A DNA stretch of 64,000 nucleotides, from positions 82,690 to 146,689 of the forward strand of contig NZ_LWSK01000003.1 of the NCBI RefSeq assembly GCF_001642955.1, in the 5' to 3' direction. The position numbers and the translations under genes were made by a program. Positions 1 through 9,149 of this stretch are shown here, in pieces. The stretch is from Rubripirellula obstinata (GTDB taxonomy: Bacteria; Planctomycetota; Planctomycetia; Pirellulales; Pirellulaceae). Below the pieces are notes generated by a model that saw nothing but the letters and a program-made list of their open reading frames with translations, did no database searches and had not been told where the DNA came from. The first letter of the stretch is position 1. The number at the start of each line of letters is the position of its first letter.

Positions 1-427
1 GCGTTGGGATTCGCTGGGCGAGTTTTTAGCGATCGCAGTTTCGCTGGAAGACCTGGGTGCCAAAATTGGCAAAGACGACATCCTGGTCTTAGCTGAAACA
101 TTAAACGACGCGACCAGCAAGTTGTTAGACAACAACAAATCCCCCAGTCGCAAAGCTGGCGAACTGGACAACCGAGGCAGTCACTTTTACCTAGCGATGT
201 ACTGGGCCCAAGCCCTGGCCGCCCAAGACAAAAGCCCAACACTAAAATCCAAGTTCACAGAGTTCGCCAAGACTCTAACGCAAAACGAAACCAAGATCGT
301 CGACGAGCTCAACTCCGTCCAAGGCAAGCCAGTCGACATCGGCGGCTACTTCCAACCCGACTGCGAAAAAACCGCCACCGCGATGCGCCCCAGCAAAACC
401 CTCAACGAAACCCTAGCGACATTGTAA
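1..427 (+). CDS. icd: Monomeric NADP-dependent isocitrate dehydrogenase, C-terminal part
   Basis: The frame is open from base 2, so the gene begins outside the window and only the last 141 residues are seen. The segments [28 protein letters not shown] and the late [11 protein letters not shown] and AMRPS are characteristic of the monomeric isocitrate dehydrogenase of about 740 residues known from Azotobacter and Corynebacterium, not of the common homodimeric Icd. The family oxidises isocitrate to 2-oxoglutarate and CO2 with reduction of NADP in the cytosol. The end looks complete, with a TAA stop and no frame damage. Identification rests on remembered family motifs and is strong. Confidence 0.92.
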   Translation, partial: RWDSLGEFLAIAVSLEDLGAKIGKDDILVLAETLNDATSKLLDNNKSPSRKAGELDNRGSHFYLAMYWAQALAAQDKSPTLKSKFTEFAKTLTQNETKIVDELNSVQGKPVDIGGYFQPDCEKTATAMRPSKTLNETLATL

Positions 428-569
428 GACGCCAAACTGCGCGGGCCGGCAACAAGACGCGTCAGCGGCGCAGTTCCGGCATTCGCAACACAAGACCTGC
501 ACCCTGGCAAAGCGTTTCGCAAAACAACTGCGTCACAACGGTACTTTGCGAGCATAAAACTCTGTGTCT

Positions 570-670
570 TCTGTGCCCTTTGTGGCTAGCCAAACCCAGG
601 CATGCAGCGGGTGCGAGATAGTTGATTTCGTCCTCTTATGCACGTCGTTTCTAGCCACAAAGGGCACAGA
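570..670. repeat. Inverted repeat upstream of dprA
   Basis: Bases 570-589 are the exact reverse complement of 651-670 (20 of 20), with a 61-base loop. The gap between icd and dprA (428-802) holds this palindrome and no gene I can support. A longer dprA reading frame starting at 638 would run through the right arm, which argues against that start. Confidence 0.85.
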
Positions 671-802
671 GTTCACAAAGGAAGATCGCGTATTGATCCG
701 AAGTGTGTCCTGACATGGCGGTTGGTCACATTGGGTTTGTTCGATCCGGTACACTTGAGAATTGACTTCCGAAGGTTTGGTTCTCTCTGGACGGATTGCG
801 AG

Positions 803-2086
803 ATGGTTCAAAACGAGATTGATTGGGATGCGGCCAACGCTGAGTTGGCCAGTCATGGGCGTGGTGGGATTGATGCTAAGACGGCACGGCGGTCGTCGGA
901 TCCGCGGCGAAGTGCTAAGCGAGATTCGGCCGGTTGGGTGAACGACATCGGCGACCCACCGCCAGGGATCGCCAAGGAAACACTTTCGCCCGAAATCTTG
1001 GACCAATTGCGATTGTCGTCGATCACCGGTGTCGGGCCGCGAATCATGGCGACGTTGCTGGAGCGTTTCGGCAGTGCAAGTGAAGTGTTCCGTGGTGACA
1101 CCGACGCGATCGTTTCAGTGCCCGGCATCGGACCCAAGCTGTACAACGAAATCAAGTTGGAAAGTCGTGGCTATGATTTGGACGCCGTCGTTCATTGGTG
1201 CATGAACCATGACACGCAAATCTTGGTCAAGGATCAATCGCCTTACCCAACGATGCTGGATGATCTGGTCGATGCGCCGCCGATTCTGTTTTGCCGCGGC
1301 GAACTTCTTCCCGAAGACGACATTGCGGTTGCCATCGTGGGAACGCGTCACGCAACCAGCTACGGTTTAAAGCAGGCCGAGCGAATCGCTTATTCCTTGG
1401 CTCGTGCCGGGGTCACCGTGGTCAGCGGATTGGCGCGAGGAATTGATGCGGCGGCGCATGAAGGTGCATTGTCGGGTGGCGGGCGAACGATCGCGGTGCT
1501 CGGTGGCGGGTTGGCCCAGATGTATCCGCCCGAACATGGTGGACTCGCCAAAGCGATCGCTGCCGACGGCGCGGTATTGAGTGAGCATCCACCGATGACA
1601 AAGACCAAGGGTGGATTGTTCCCACAGCGAAACCGCATCGTCGCGGGCTTATCGATGGCCACGCTGGTGATTGAGGCACCCGATCGGAGCGGTTCACTGA
1701 TCACCGCAAGACTTGCAGGCGAACAAAATCGCGAAGTCATGTCGCTGCCCGGTCCCGTTTCCAGCCGAGTGTCACGCGGTTGCAACCAACTGATCCGCGA
1801 CGGCGCGACACTCGTCCAAAGCGTTGACGACATTCTGGAAGCACTCGGCCCGATGCGAAGCCCCGTCGAAACCAGCGATGGAAACCAAGTTCATCGCCCA
1901 AGCGAGCTAAAACTGAACGAGATCGAACGCAAAGTACTCGACGCGATCGAAACCACCAGCACATCGATCGACCAAGTCATTCAGACCTGCGAATTGCCAA
2001 CCCACCAGGTCATCGCCATCATCAGCGTCCTGGAAATGAAACGATTGGTGCAGCGAATGTCGGGGCAGAACGTGTGTCGGATTTAA
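803..2086 (+). CDS. dprA: DNA-processing protein DprA/Smf
   Basis: DprA loads RecA onto incoming single-stranded DNA during transformation. The 427-residue product has helix-hairpin-helix motifs near residues 50-105 (SITGVGPR, SVPGIGPK), a Rossmann-like DprA domain near 150-350 with AIVGTRHATSYG, VVSGLARGIDAAAHEGAL and FPQRNRIVAGLS, and a C-terminal winged helix of about 60 residues. The frame is open back to 638, but the extra 55 codons overlap a palindromic repeat and look unlike any DprA N-terminus, so I chose the ATG at 803. The gene stands alone between icd and a divergent cytochrome operon. Family assignment is firm; the start is less so. Confidence 0.93.
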   Translation: MVQNEIDWDAANAELASHGRGGIDAKTARRSSDPRRSAKRDSAGWVNDIGDPPPGIAKETLSPEILDQLRLSSITGVGPRIMATLLERFGSASEVFRGDTDAIVSVPGIGPKLYNEIKLESRGYDLDAVVHWCMNHDTQILVKDQSPYPTMLDDLVDAPPILFCRGELLPEDDIAVAIVGTRHATSYGLKQAERIAYSLARAGVTVVSGLARGIDAAAHEGALSGGGRTIAVLGGGLAQMYPPEHGGLAKAIAADGAVLSEHPPMTKTKGGLFPQRNRIVAGLSMATLVIEAPDRSGSLITARLAGEQNREVMSLPGPVSSRVSRGCNQLIRDGATLVQSVDDILEALGPMRSPVETSDGNQVHRPSELKLNEIERKVLDAIETTSTSIDQVIQTCELPTHQVIAIISVLEMKRLVQRMSGQNVCRI

Positions 2087-2159
2087 CCAAGGTTATTGAA
2101 AAGCGAAACACTTCTTCAAGTCACATTTTTTGTCAGAGAGATCGATTGCCTCGTAAGCC

Positions 2160-2567
2160 CTACGCAACCTTGCGACGCAGCAATCCGATGACCAGCACCA
2201 CGGCGGCGATGGTCAATGCGTAGCCAGCCCAGGCGTGCCACGAAACGAGTTGATGCATCGTGTCGGTCGACGCGATCGGCAACATGCATAGGAACACCGT
2301 TGCGATCGTGGGCAAGCCGAACGCGACCGATCCCCAGAAACCGATGTTGTACATCGATGCTCTTAAGTGTCGCCTCGAAAAACCGATCAGCCCGATGATC
2401 GCGTAGACCGGCAACGTAAACACCAACGCGCCGCTGGCACCCATGTGAATCAACAACGGCAAGCCACTCATGCCATGACCGCCCCAAGATACCGCAGTGG
2501 TCGCCGTCAATACGACAACCAATCCGACCAACAGCATCGCAAGCGCTCGTTCGATCCACAGCATCAT
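2160..2567 (-). CDS. Four-helix membrane protein, possible b-type cytochrome subunit
   Basis: This 135-residue protein is almost entirely hydrophobic, with about four membrane segments near residues 5-28, 38-62, 70-95 and 110-130. Histidines sit in or near the segments (GGHGMSG, LLIHMGASG, MHQLVSWHAW), a pattern seen in small membrane cytochromes that bind b-haem, although I cannot name a family. It overlaps the stop of the upstream multihaem cytochrome gene by four bases (ATGA), implying translational coupling. Inferred role: membrane anchor or quinol-reactive partner for that cytochrome. Haem binding is unproven. Confidence 0.7.
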   Translation of the reverse strand: MMLWIERALAMLLVGLVVVLTATTAVSWGGHGMSGLPLLIHMGASGALVFTLPVYAIIGLIGFSRRHLRASMYNIGFWGSVAFGLPTIATVFLCMLPIASTDTMHQLVSWHAWAGYALTIAAVVLVIGLLRRKVA

Positions 2568-4666
2568 CGGCGGGCCTCCTGCGATGGGGTCGATGAATCC
2601 GAGCTGGCCAATGGATTGTTTTTCAGTTCAGCCTTGTGGAACAGATGCACGCTAAGCATCCCAAGCCCGATCATCAAAACGCAGACCAGAATCGCGATCG
2701 AACCGGCAATGAAATACTTAAAAGTCTTACGTCCGGAAAACATCTGATTCCATGCCAATCGCTGCAGCGGATCAACACCTTGCAGCGACGCCATCGTCAC
2801 TTTGCCGTCACTGTCGTTAGCGATGCGATTAACGGGTCCGACGGGTGACACCGTCGATGCAAAAATCAGTCCATCGTCGCTGTGACATTCGACGCAGCCG
2901 CCGACGCCGAGCGACCGTCCGGCGGGGCGAACATTGTGGGCCATCGGCCACGTGATCATGCCAGTGTCGCGTTCGTTGGAAGATTCGATTTCGCGTAGCC
3001 CTGTCCCCTCGCTATCTGTCCCCTCGCTATCGACCGCATAAACCTGGCCGGTCGATACATAGACAGCAGTCCTGTCACCGATCTCCTTCTCGATTGCCTT
3101 CAAACTAGCTGATACCTTTTCACGAAAGTTTTGTTGCCCGATTTCTTGCTGGCGTTTGCCGATCAAGTCCTGTTCTTGCTGGTTCCATTCTTCGGAATCA
3201 ACACGAGCACGTTCTTCGCCGAGCACTTCTTTTCGTTGATCTGATTTCAATTTTGGCAGCATCAGTTCATCGATGAAATCGCGACGAACACGCAGCGTTT
3301 TTCGCGTCCAGTCGTACACCTGATCAGGATTCAGCGGAGTGATCGAATCATCGCCATTGAGCACACCCCAATAAGCTGGCCACATCGCTTTGTGTGGGTA
3401 AACCTTGTCGTCAGCACGCTTGGTATAGACGCCGGAAACCATCGCGGGCAATTCGTCACCCTTGCGACGCCCTTTCTCGCCGAGGCTGTGCGCCAGGGAG
3501 GTCATCAAACGCTGCGCCTGCTCGTCAATCATTGGACCGCTGTGACAAGCAGTGCAAGCCAGTTTTTCAAAGTGAATCGGTGGAAGGCCTTCGTGCAGCG
3601 GCTTTGGCGAACCCAGCCGACCGGCAAGCAGCGCCGGATCGCTTGATCCTTCCTGGCCCAGGTGACAGCCCGCACATGACAACGTCACCATCGCATCGGG
3701 ATTTGAATGTTGTTGGCCCTCGAATCCTCTGACCATGTCGTGGTCCAAACCGTTACGGTGACAATCCACACAATCCATCCCCGCACGAAGGTGAACGTCT
3801 TCGTCATGGATCCAGCGTTGCTGAACGCCTTGTTCATCGACGGTTCGCTGGCTGTGACATTGGTAACAAGCGTTGGACAATGGTTGTCGCACCAGGTCGA
3901 CAAAAACCGATCCATCGAGTGCAAATTTCCGTGCGTCATAGGTGACCGTCGGCATCTTTTTCTGAACAGATTCGTCAGCCGGATCGATCTTGCCTCTGAT
4001 TCTGGAAACATCTCCCTTGATCTCACCCAGTCGCAGTGCGGCAGTGGGAGCCCAAGCAAAATTTTGTTTTTCAATCTGGCTCCGGCGCTCGTTCATGTCA
4101 TAGGCACCCGACACTGCGTGGCAAGCCAGACAATCGACTTCCAATGATCCCGAAAGTTGCCATCGCGGTGGATCAATTTCCGCCACTTGCTCTTCTTGAC
4201 CGGTCTCGATATCGCCAACGGAACCATTCTCGCCTGGTCCACCACCGGGAAGCCGTCCCCCGAACTTCAGCGTCATTTGCCAAGGCGACAAACCAGCTTG
4301 TGATGGATGAAAAGAATGCGACCAGTCGCGATAAGTCAGCGGCAACTGCGTGCCTGTACGAGCATCCGTCCAAATCCAAGGTTCGCCATCACGCCCCGAA
4401 ATCGCGGTCGAATCAAACGCGTTGAAGTGCCAACCGTGTGAGATTGTGTTGTAGTCGTGACAACGTCCGCAGGTATTGCGAGGCGAGTAGGGAAGCGTTG
4501 ACTCAGCCGTGATTTTTCGATTGTCAGTATCGTACAAATCAATGTGATGCAGATACCGCGCATCACCATCACTGCGAGCTTCGGCACGCTCCGCTGCTGT
4601 ACCCGTGCCAACGGCTACCACCGTTAGCATCGCAAAAAAAACAATTGCCACCGTGCGACGCATCAT
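2564..4666 (-). CDS. Periplasmic seven-haem cytochrome c with C-terminal membrane anchor
   Basis: The 700-residue product has seven CXXCH haem-attachment motifs: CGRCH, CLACH, CYQCH, CVDCH, CAGCH and CTACH in the first 380 residues, and CVECH near residue 595. The N-terminus (MMRRTVAIVFFAMLTVVAV) is a Sec signal, and one hydrophobic segment near residues 650-675 would anchor the protein to the membrane. The frame extends to 4756, but the signal peptide places the start at the ATG at 4666, behind a GAGA-like ribosome site. It is followed with a four-base overlap by the four-helix membrane protein. It probably moves electrons across the periplasm; the partner is not identifiable. A 15-bp in-frame duplication at 3001-3030 repeats the residues DSEGT. 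Confidence 0.88.
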   Translation of the reverse strand: MMRRTVAIVFFAMLTVVAVGTGTAAERAEARSDGDARYLHHIDLYDTDNRKITAESTLPYSPRNTCGRCHDYNTISHGWHFNAFDSTAISGRDGEPWIWTDARTGTQLPLTYRDWSHSFHPSQAGLSPWQMTLKFGGRLPGGGPGENGSVGDIETGQEEQVAEIDPPRWQLSGSLEVDCLACHAVSGAYDMNERRSQIEKQNFAWAPTAALRLGEIKGDVSRIRGKIDPADESVQKKMPTVTYDARKFALDGSVFVDLVRQPLSNACYQCHSQRTVDEQGVQQRWIHDEDVHLRAGMDCVDCHRNGLDHDMVRGFEGQQHSNPDAMVTLSCAGCHLGQEGSSDPALLAGRLGSPKPLHEGLPPIHFEKLACTACHSGPMIDEQAQRLMTSLAHSLGEKGRRKGDELPAMVSGVYTKRADDKVYPHKAMWPAYWGVLNGDDSITPLNPDQVYDWTRKTLRVRRDFIDELMLPKLKSDQRKEVLGEERARVDSEEWNQQEQDLIGKRQQEIGQQNFREKVSASLKAIEKEIGDRTAVYVSTGQVYAVDSEGTDSEGTGLREIESSNERDTGMITWPMAHNVRPAGRSLGVGGCVECHSDDGLIFASTVSPVGPVNRIANDSDGKVTMASLQGVDPLQRLAWNQMFSGRKTFKYFIAGSIAILVCVLMIGLGMLSVHLFHKAELKNNPLASSDSSTPSQEARR
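3001..3030. repeat. 15-bp tandem duplication inside the cytochrome gene
   Basis: The unit ctgtcccctcgctat occurs twice without interruption (3001-3015 and 3016-3030). It is in frame and yields DSEGTDSEGT in the linker before the last haem motif. Confidence 0.9.
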
Positions 4667-4934
4667 CAAAATTTCTCTAGTCCATTCGTTGGTCGAAGAT
4701 TTCTCAAATGATATCGACGCTTCGGTTTCGTGACGATAGCAAACGAGAACGTTCACGATGCAAGAATTGCACCTTACGGTTCACTGAGAATGACGATGTT
4801 TGCTGGAGTCCAGGCATTCGCCGCTCTTTTTCACAGGTGGAATTGCGAGAGTATTGAGTGCTCAAGCGACTAAAGCCTGGACAAAACATGGAGCGTGCGA
4901 CCATGAGACAGTGTATTGTCAGAAGCTATCTCAA

Positions 4935-5008
4935 ACGTAGCTGATCCCGCCAGGGTTCAGTCGCACGTTAGGCGATGCAGAACTGAACCCTGGCGAGATC
5001 AGCTACGT
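4935..5008. repeat. Palindromic repeat, family A
   Basis: The left arm 4935-4961 and right arm 4982-5008 are 27 bases each with a single mismatch around a 20-base loop. The arm sequence (agctgatcccgccagggttc at its core) recurs at 10431, 38905 and in the array at 63.4 kb. It lies between the stop of the phosphate symporter gene and the start of the cytochrome gene, both on the minus strand, so it could act on the end of the symporter transcript. The rest of the 4667-5011 gap shows nothing further. Confidence 0.9.
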
Positions 5009-5011
5009 GCG

Positions 5012-6694
5012 TCACCTATCTTGCGCAATCGTTTCGGCGATGTTGCGAGCGTGGTCACGGACGCGAATGTACGCATTCAAGGCAGCCATGAATGCCACGT
5101 TGACGACTGGGTGAATTGTGCCCGCGGATAACTCCTCCAGATGCTTGCGACGCAATCCATTGATCTCGTCCCGAATCCGTTTGCCGCTTGCCTCGGTGTT
5201 ATTCAGAACGTTTGGATTGGAAGCGATCAAGGCCCCATGAATTTCGGTCACGTAAGTTCGTACTTGACGGTTCAACGCCTCTAAATCAGTCCTCTGTGAT
5301 TCGGTAAATCGGAAACCATCGCGGCGTAACTTGCGATCAAATTTATCGAGGTTAACGATGTAGTCGCTGATCGATTCATATTCGTCCGCCAACCGAAATT
5401 GACGGCGTCCCTCTTCGACGGTTGCGTGCGAAACGTTGCTTGAAAGTAGTTTTGTGACAAAGTCGGCGACTTCGTCTCGGACTGAATTCAGGATACGTTC
5501 ACGTTGTTTTAGTCGATCGCCTAGTTGTCTGTCGGAGTCGCTGGCGAGCATCAATTCCAAATGCCAATCCAGCATTTTCAGGCAACCATCGCCCATCTTG
5601 ATGATCTCTTTACGAGATTGTTCGATCGCAAGCAGGGGTGTTTCTAAAATGCGAACATCCAGGTCCGTCAATCGCGAATTTTCTTTGTAAGGCAGCGAAG
5701 GAATCGCCTTTTCCAGAAAACGGACCATCGGTGTCACAAAGGGCATGAACAGAAGCATGTTGCACACATTGAATACGCTGTGCGTCGCCGCGATCGCAGC
5801 CACGGTGTTGGGGTAAGTGTCGTTGCCATCGATGACAACTGCCTCGGTGACATCCAAACCAATCACGCTCTGGATAAATCGGATATACCACTGAAAGATC
5901 AACGTGATCCAGAACACGCCGGCTAAATTAAAGATGACGTGGAAGTAAGCTGCACGCCGCGCGTTGGTGGTGGTTCCCAGAGAAGCCAAAAAAGCGGTGA
6001 TCGTGGTGCCAATGTTCTCGCCCAAAATCAGCGCCGCGGCGGTCGGATAAGAGATGACGCCCTGCGTCGCTAACGAGATCGTGATGCCGAGCGTTGCTGA
6101 AGACGATTGAACCAACGTCGTCAGGATACAGCCGACAAGCGCACACTTGAGAACACCGAAATAGCTGTCGGCCTGGAACCTGGCAAACCATGCTTCGAAG
6201 TCAGGCATTTCTTTGATGATCGAACAGGCATCTTTCATGACCTCCAGCCCAAAGAACACCATTCCGATGCCCATGATGAACATCGCCCAGTACCGCCATC
6301 TTTCGTTCCGCGTAAAAAGATAGGTGAACGCGGCAAACCCCAGCAGCGGAAGTCCGTACTTGCCGACCTTCAATACCAAGATCCAACCGGTGATCGTCGT
6401 GCCGACGTTGGCCCCCATGATGACGCCGACCGCCTGGGACAGTTCCATCACACCGCTGTTCACAAATCCGACAACCATCACCGTCGTGATGGAACTCGAT
6501 TGCACCACGCATGTCACGATAACGCCAACGGTGGTCGCAAAGATTCGGTGGTTGGTGACGGCACCGATCAATCGACGCAAACTATTTCCCGCAACCGCCT
6601 GCATTCCATCGGACATGTGCTTCATGCCGAGCAGGAAAATACCGAGGCCGCCAACGAGCTCGAAAACCATCTTGATCTGCGTCGATGAATCCAA
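5012..6694 (-). CDS. Na+/phosphate cotransporter of the NptA/PNaS family with PhoU-like tail
   Basis: The family imports inorganic phosphate with sodium across the inner membrane. The 560-residue protein has two inverted Na/Pi repeats, each with the diagnostic QSSS motif (VVQSSSITTV near residue 65, VQSSSATLG near 205) and a following GANVGTT or GENIGTT segment. About eight membrane segments occupy residues 1-330. From about 350 onward the chain is helical and charged and resembles PhoU domains, as is usual in the bacterial long form. The gene stands alone, with repeat element 4935-5008 at its 3' side and a nested repeat at its 5' side. Phosphate specificity is inferred from the family. Confidence 0.92.
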   Translation of the reverse strand: MDSSTQIKMVFELVGGLGIFLLGMKHMSDGMQAVAGNSLRRLIGAVTNHRIFATTVGVIVTCVVQSSSITTVMVVGFVNSGVMELSQAVGVIMGANVGTTITGWILVLKVGKYGLPLLGFAAFTYLFTRNERWRYWAMFIMGIGMVFFGLEVMKDACSIIKEMPDFEAWFARFQADSYFGVLKCALVGCILTTLVQSSSATLGITISLATQGVISYPTAAALILGENIGTTITAFLASLGTTTNARRAAYFHVIFNLAGVFWITLIFQWYIRFIQSVIGLDVTEAVVIDGNDTYPNTVAAIAATHSVFNVCNMLLFMPFVTPMVRFLEKAIPSLPYKENSRLTDLDVRILETPLLAIEQSRKEIIKMGDGCLKMLDWHLELMLASDSDRQLGDRLKQRERILNSVRDEVADFVTKLLSSNVSHATVEEGRRQFRLADEYESISDYIVNLDKFDRKLRRDGFRFTESQRTDLEALNRQVRTYVTEIHGALIASNPNVLNNTEASGKRIRDEINGLRRKHLEELSAGTIHPVVNVAFMAALNAYIRVRDHARNIAETIAQDR

Positions 6695-6732
6695 AGTTTC
6701 CGTTTTCCCTGACCCGTAAAACTAGATTGATA

Positions 6733-6899
6733 AGGACCGTCGGAACAATGAGTGGCGGGAAAATTGGTAGCGAAAGTCGCCAAGACTTTCGGTTTGTCGA
6801 GATGCCGAAACTCTTGGCGAGTTTCGCTACGCTACTTATTGTCGAGATGCCGAAACTCTTGGCGAGTTTCGCTACGCCACTTATTGTTCCGACGGTCCT
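6733..6899. repeat. Nested palindrome (family B) with 45-bp tandem duplication
   Basis: The outer arms 6733-6749 and 6883-6899 are 17 bases and fully complementary, and pairing continues inward with one mismatch. Inside, 6768-6793 is the near reverse complement of ccgaaactcttggcgagttt plus cgctac, which occurs twice because a 45-bp unit is duplicated head to tail (6796-6840 and 6841-6885, one base different). The short frame over this stretch is not a gene. The rest of the 6695-7068 gap shows nothing I recognise. Confidence 0.9.
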
Positions 6900-7068
6900 A
6901 AGATTAATGAAAGACCGCTAGGTCGAGGAAATGGGTAGCCCGGATGGTTCTCCAGACTGTGACTGCCAATAAGAAACCTTCTTGGAAACTGCATTCAAAC
7001 CAACGCTAGTTTAGCGATGACCGATCCGTCACCGATTCCGCCATGGCTCACGATTCCGCGTCACCCGA

Positions 7069-7599
7069 CTAGGTGACCGCTGGACTGCTGGCAATCTTGC
7101 AGGGGACTTCGATCGTGCCGATCCAGTCGGCCAATCGCTCGCAAAACGCTTCAGTGTTTTCTCCATGAGTCTGCCAGCGTGGGGGATCGCTTTGACGCAA
7201 ACTGGCGTGCAATTGCGACAAACAACGATGCAGGTGAGCCAAGATTTCTGACGTCTCGTTATCAGCGACCGCTATCGGATTCAATTTCAGGCGTCCGGCG
7301 GGCGTTTCAGTTTGATCAGGCGAAGATCTGTTTCGTGATTGATTCAGTCTCATCAGCACTCCATTCTCCGCCGCGTATCGCTGACCGTTCAAAAAAACGC
7401 GGCGAAGTTCACCGCTGGAATTGAACTGGTAGACCGGATCTTGGTCCCAATACAAACTTGCTGAACCGCAAAGGCCTTCTGGAATCGTTTGGCGAAATCC
7501 CACAACGACTTCGGCTTGGTCGATCTGCGTGCGTCCACGAATGGGCATTTGCGTGCCATCGCGAAACAGATCTTCTCGATCATGAATTTGACGTGCCAT
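7069..7599 (-). CDS. Conserved-looking hypothetical protein next to apt
   Basis: I do not recognise this 176-residue protein. It is soluble, with no signal peptide or membrane segment. The first half contains PIRGRTQIDQAEVVVGFRQT and a DQDPVYQFNSSGELRRVFLN stretch that looks like a beta-rich fold, and the C-terminal third is helical (HRCLSQLHASLRQ). It starts 36 bases after the stop of apt on the same strand, so the two are probably cotranscribed. Its position and its sensible protein composition support a real gene; nothing in the sequence tells its function. Confidence 0.72.
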   Translation of the reverse strand: MARQIHDREDLFRDGTQMPIRGRTQIDQAEVVVGFRQTIPEGLCGSASLYWDQDPVYQFNSSGELRRVFLNGQRYAAENGVLMRLNQSRNRSSPDQTETPAGRLKLNPIAVADNETSEILAHLHRCLSQLHASLRQSDPPRWQTHGENTEAFCERLADWIGTIEVPCKIASSPAVT

Positions 7600-7635
7600 C
7601 GTTCTCGCTGTCGCCGACGTTAACTGTCGCCCCTG

Positions 7636-8196
7636 TTAACTGCGACTTGAAGGACTCAATTCCGCTTCCATGTCATCTTGATCGTAGGTCAGGACGCTGT
7701 GACAGGTGTATGGATTCAATCGTTGTTCGCCGCCCAAATTCGCCAAGTGAATCAGGAACGAGCAACCCACAATTTTGGCGTCACATTTTTCCAGCAAACG
7801 ACAACAGGCTTCCATCGTGCCGCCGGTGGCAAGCAGATCGTCAACGATCAAAACTCGCTGGCCCGGTTTGACTCCATCGATATGCACCTGCAATTCGTCG
7901 CTGCCATATTCCAGTTCGTAGGCGAAGGAATGCAGATCAAACGGCAGCTTTCCTGGTTTGCGAATCGGCACAAAACCAGCGCCCAATTGCATCGCCAACG
8001 GAGCCGCGAAAATAAACCCCCGAGCCTCCGCGGCGGCAACGATGTCTATTTGTTGATCCATGAATGGTTCAGCCATCGCGTGGGCCGCCGTTTTCAGCGC
8101 CTCCGGATCCGCCAACATGGGTGTGATGTCCCGAAACAAAATTCCGGGTTTGGGATAGTCAGGGATATCACGGATGTAGCGTGCCAAATCGACCAT
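7636..8196 (-). CDS. apt: Adenine phosphoribosyltransferase
   Basis: Apt salvages adenine by joining it to PRPP to form AMP in the cytosol. The 186-residue protein matches the family length and shows the N-terminal YPKPGILFRDITP segment, AEARGFIFAAPLA, the RKPGKLP loop and the PRPP-binding motif VLIVDDLLATGGT near residues 115-127. The start ATG gives MVDLARYIRDIPDYP, the usual Apt opening. It is divergent from dapF, with about 110 bases between the two starts, and is followed by an unrecognised 176-residue gene. Confidence 0.96.
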   Translation of the reverse strand: MVDLARYIRDIPDYPKPGILFRDITPMLADPEALKTAAHAMAEPFMDQQIDIVAAAEARGFIFAAPLAMQLGAGFVPIRKPGKLPFDLHSFAYELEYGSDELQVHIDGVKPGQRVLIVDDLLATGGTMEACCRLLEKCDAKIVGCSFLIHLANLGGEQRLNPYTCHSVLTYDQDDMEAELSPSSRS

Positions 8197-8309
8197 GAGA
8201 GGGATCTTCGCGAGCTTGGTGAGGGAGAAATGATGGGTAAATCGCTCCTTCAGAATAGAGGATCGGGCGACTTCGCGGAATCTGTTGCCAGCGTTATGAT
8301 GTTCAAACT

Positions 8310-9149
8310 ATGAAATTCACCAAAATGCACGGCATCGGCAACGATTACATCTACATCGATTGCTTCGACCAACCCGTCCCAGACAACGCACCGCAACTTG
8401 CACGCGAAATGTCGCATCGACACTTCGGGATCGGCGGCGATGGGCTGGTCCTGATCCGCCCCAGCGAAACCGCCGACGCCTGGATGCAAATGTTCAACGC
8501 CGATGGCAGCGAAAGCGAAATGTGCGGCAACGCCATTCGATGTGTCGCCAAGCTGGTCTATGAACGTGGCATCGCGACCAAAAAACGGCAACTAATCCAA
8601 ACCGGCAACGGAAATTTAACGCTTGACCTAAACGTCGGTGATGAAAACCGAGTCGATTGCGTGACCGTGGATATGGGGCCGCCCGAATTGCAGTCCGAAA
8701 AAATCCCAACCACGATTGCCAACGACGGCAAAGCGATCGCGCAAACGGTCGAATTCAATGGGCAATCGTTCGAGGTGACTTGCGTTTCGATGGGCAATCC
8801 GCACTGCGTGATTTTTGTTGATCAAGCCAGCGACGATCTCGTTCTGGGGCTTGGTCCCAAAATCGAAAACGACCCCAGGTTCCCCAACCGCACCAACGTT
8901 GAATTTGTAGAAGTCATCAGCCGAAATCGTCTCAGACAACGAACCTGGGAACGTGGGTCTGGTGAAACCTGGGCCTGCGGCACGGGGGCGGCCGCGGTTT
9001 GCGTTGCCGCTGTCTTAACCGATCGATGTGAACGAAAGGTCACGATCGAATTGCTCGGCGGTGAATTGGAACTCCAATGGGACGCCGAAACGAATCACGT
9101 GATGAAGACCGGCGGAGCAACCGAAGTCTTCGAAGGTGTTTGGGAATAG
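8310..9149 (+). CDS. dapF: Diaminopimelate epimerase
   Basis: DapF converts LL- to meso-diaminopimelate for lysine and peptidoglycan synthesis. The 279-residue product opens with MKFTKMHGIGNDYIYID, and both catalytic cysteines are visible, in the SEMCGNAIRC segment near residue 72 and in ETWACGTGAAAV near residue 221. The second half of the family duplication is intact (MGNPHCVIF). The stop is directly followed by the ATG of xseA with no spacing, so the two genes form an operon and may be translationally coupled. Confidence 0.97.
   Translation: MKFTKMHGIGNDYIYIDCFDQPVPDNAPQLAREMSHRHFGIGGDGLVLIRPSETADAWMQMFNADGSESEMCGNAIRCVAKLVYERGIATKKRQLIQTGNGNLTLDLNVGDENRVDCVTVDMGPPELQSEKIPTTIANDGKAIAQTVEFNGQSFEVTCVSMGNPHCVIFVDQASDDLVLGLGPKIENDPRFPNRTNVEFVEVISRNRLRQRTWERGSGETWACGTGAAAVCVAAVLTDRCERKVTIELLGGELELQWDAETNHVMKTGGATEVFEGVWE

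Noticed and set aside
428..500. Partial match to the recQ-side palindrome (gcgcagttccggca)
   Set aside because: Only a short core is shared and no second arm is present, so I did not list it as a family G copy.
638..802. Upstream extension of dprA
   Set aside because: It crosses an inverted repeat and does not resemble the N-terminus of DprA proteins.
6107..6688. Open frame of 193 codons on the plus strand
   Set aside because: It is antisense to the membrane part of the phosphate symporter gene and is rich in H, D and R, as expected for the complement of hydrophobic codons.
6685..6921. Plus-strand frame with a repeated peptide
   Set aside because: The peptide repeat only mirrors the 45-bp duplication in a palindromic element; there is no ribosome site.
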